From the NCBI RefSeq assembly GCF_022581195.2, contig NC_061456.1, positions 7,752,501 to 7,816,500 on the forward strand: DNA of 64,000 nt, in the 5' to 3' direction. This document shows, piece after piece, positions 63,981-64,000 of this stretch (its first letter is position 1; each line of letters opens with the position of its first letter). The translations under genes were made by a program, and so were the position numbers. Source of the stretch: Helicoverpa zea. Its lineage: Eukaryota > Arthropoda > Insecta > Lepidoptera > Noctuidae. The notes under the pieces are model-generated. The model saw nothing but the letters and a program-made list of their open reading frames with translations, was not told the DNA's origin and ran no database searches.

Positions 63981-64000
63981 GACACATAACATTATTAACC

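Overview
This is a eukaryotic, almost certainly lepidopteran (moth or butterfly) nuclear window. It is AT-rich and mostly non-coding. Genes are split by short GT-AG introns, and the repeats are of kinds familiar from moth genomes: a tRNA-headed SINE, RTE-like tails, non-LTR 3' ends, PIF/Harbinger and hAT-like DNA elements, and frequent GTAGGTACCTA-type words. No bacterial, viral or CRISPR signal was seen. Most short ORFs in the window are chance.

Layout. (1) Positions 1-2300 hold the last exon (+, 1614-1747) and 3' UTR of an acyl-CoA synthetase / 4CL-luciferase-like adenylating enzyme whose other exons lie to the left. (2) Positions 2300-28970 are about 27 kb without any exon I can defend, and poor in recognisable transposons apart from one foldback MITE with perfect 62-bp arms (4907-5137). 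(3) Positions 28970-29700 hold a full-length tRNA-type SINE with a 14-bp target duplication and a palindromic MITE. Just downstream is a complete six-exon deoxyribose-phosphate aldolase gene (+, 29931-32123, 304 aa) with all three active-site residues. (4) Convergent to it is a cuticular protein gene with a Rebers-Riddiford chitin-binding domain (-, 33198-45320). Four exons at 33198-35479 join in frame to a 21-nt first coding exon at 45300-45320 that completes the signal peptide, across a 9.8-kb intron filled with mobile-element debris. (5) A decayed PIF/Harbinger transposon (about 45713-48371) lies about 320 bp upstream of that gene's TATA box. (6) Positions 48400-53700 are accessory repeats: RTE-like remnants, a GC-rich hairpin element, a SINE remnant and a 1-kb element with internal repeats. 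(7) Positions 54380-60788 hold the C-terminal half of a RAD54L2/ARIP4 SNF2-family helicase gene (-, six exons, 746 aa visible), which continues beyond the right edge. One of its exon-intron junctions is copied seven times in a 172-bp tandem array (58289-about 59475). (8) A second decayed Harbinger element (about 60973-63868), with a SINE nested inside it, lies in the helicase intron at the right edge.

The host genes have no obvious shared pathway: nucleoside catabolism, cuticle, chromatin and acyl activation. The most unusual local structure is the splice-donor-carrying tandem array in RAD54L2. The rest of the interest lies in the well-preserved anatomy of several non-autonomous elements and in two Harbinger copies that share one convergent two-gene layout.
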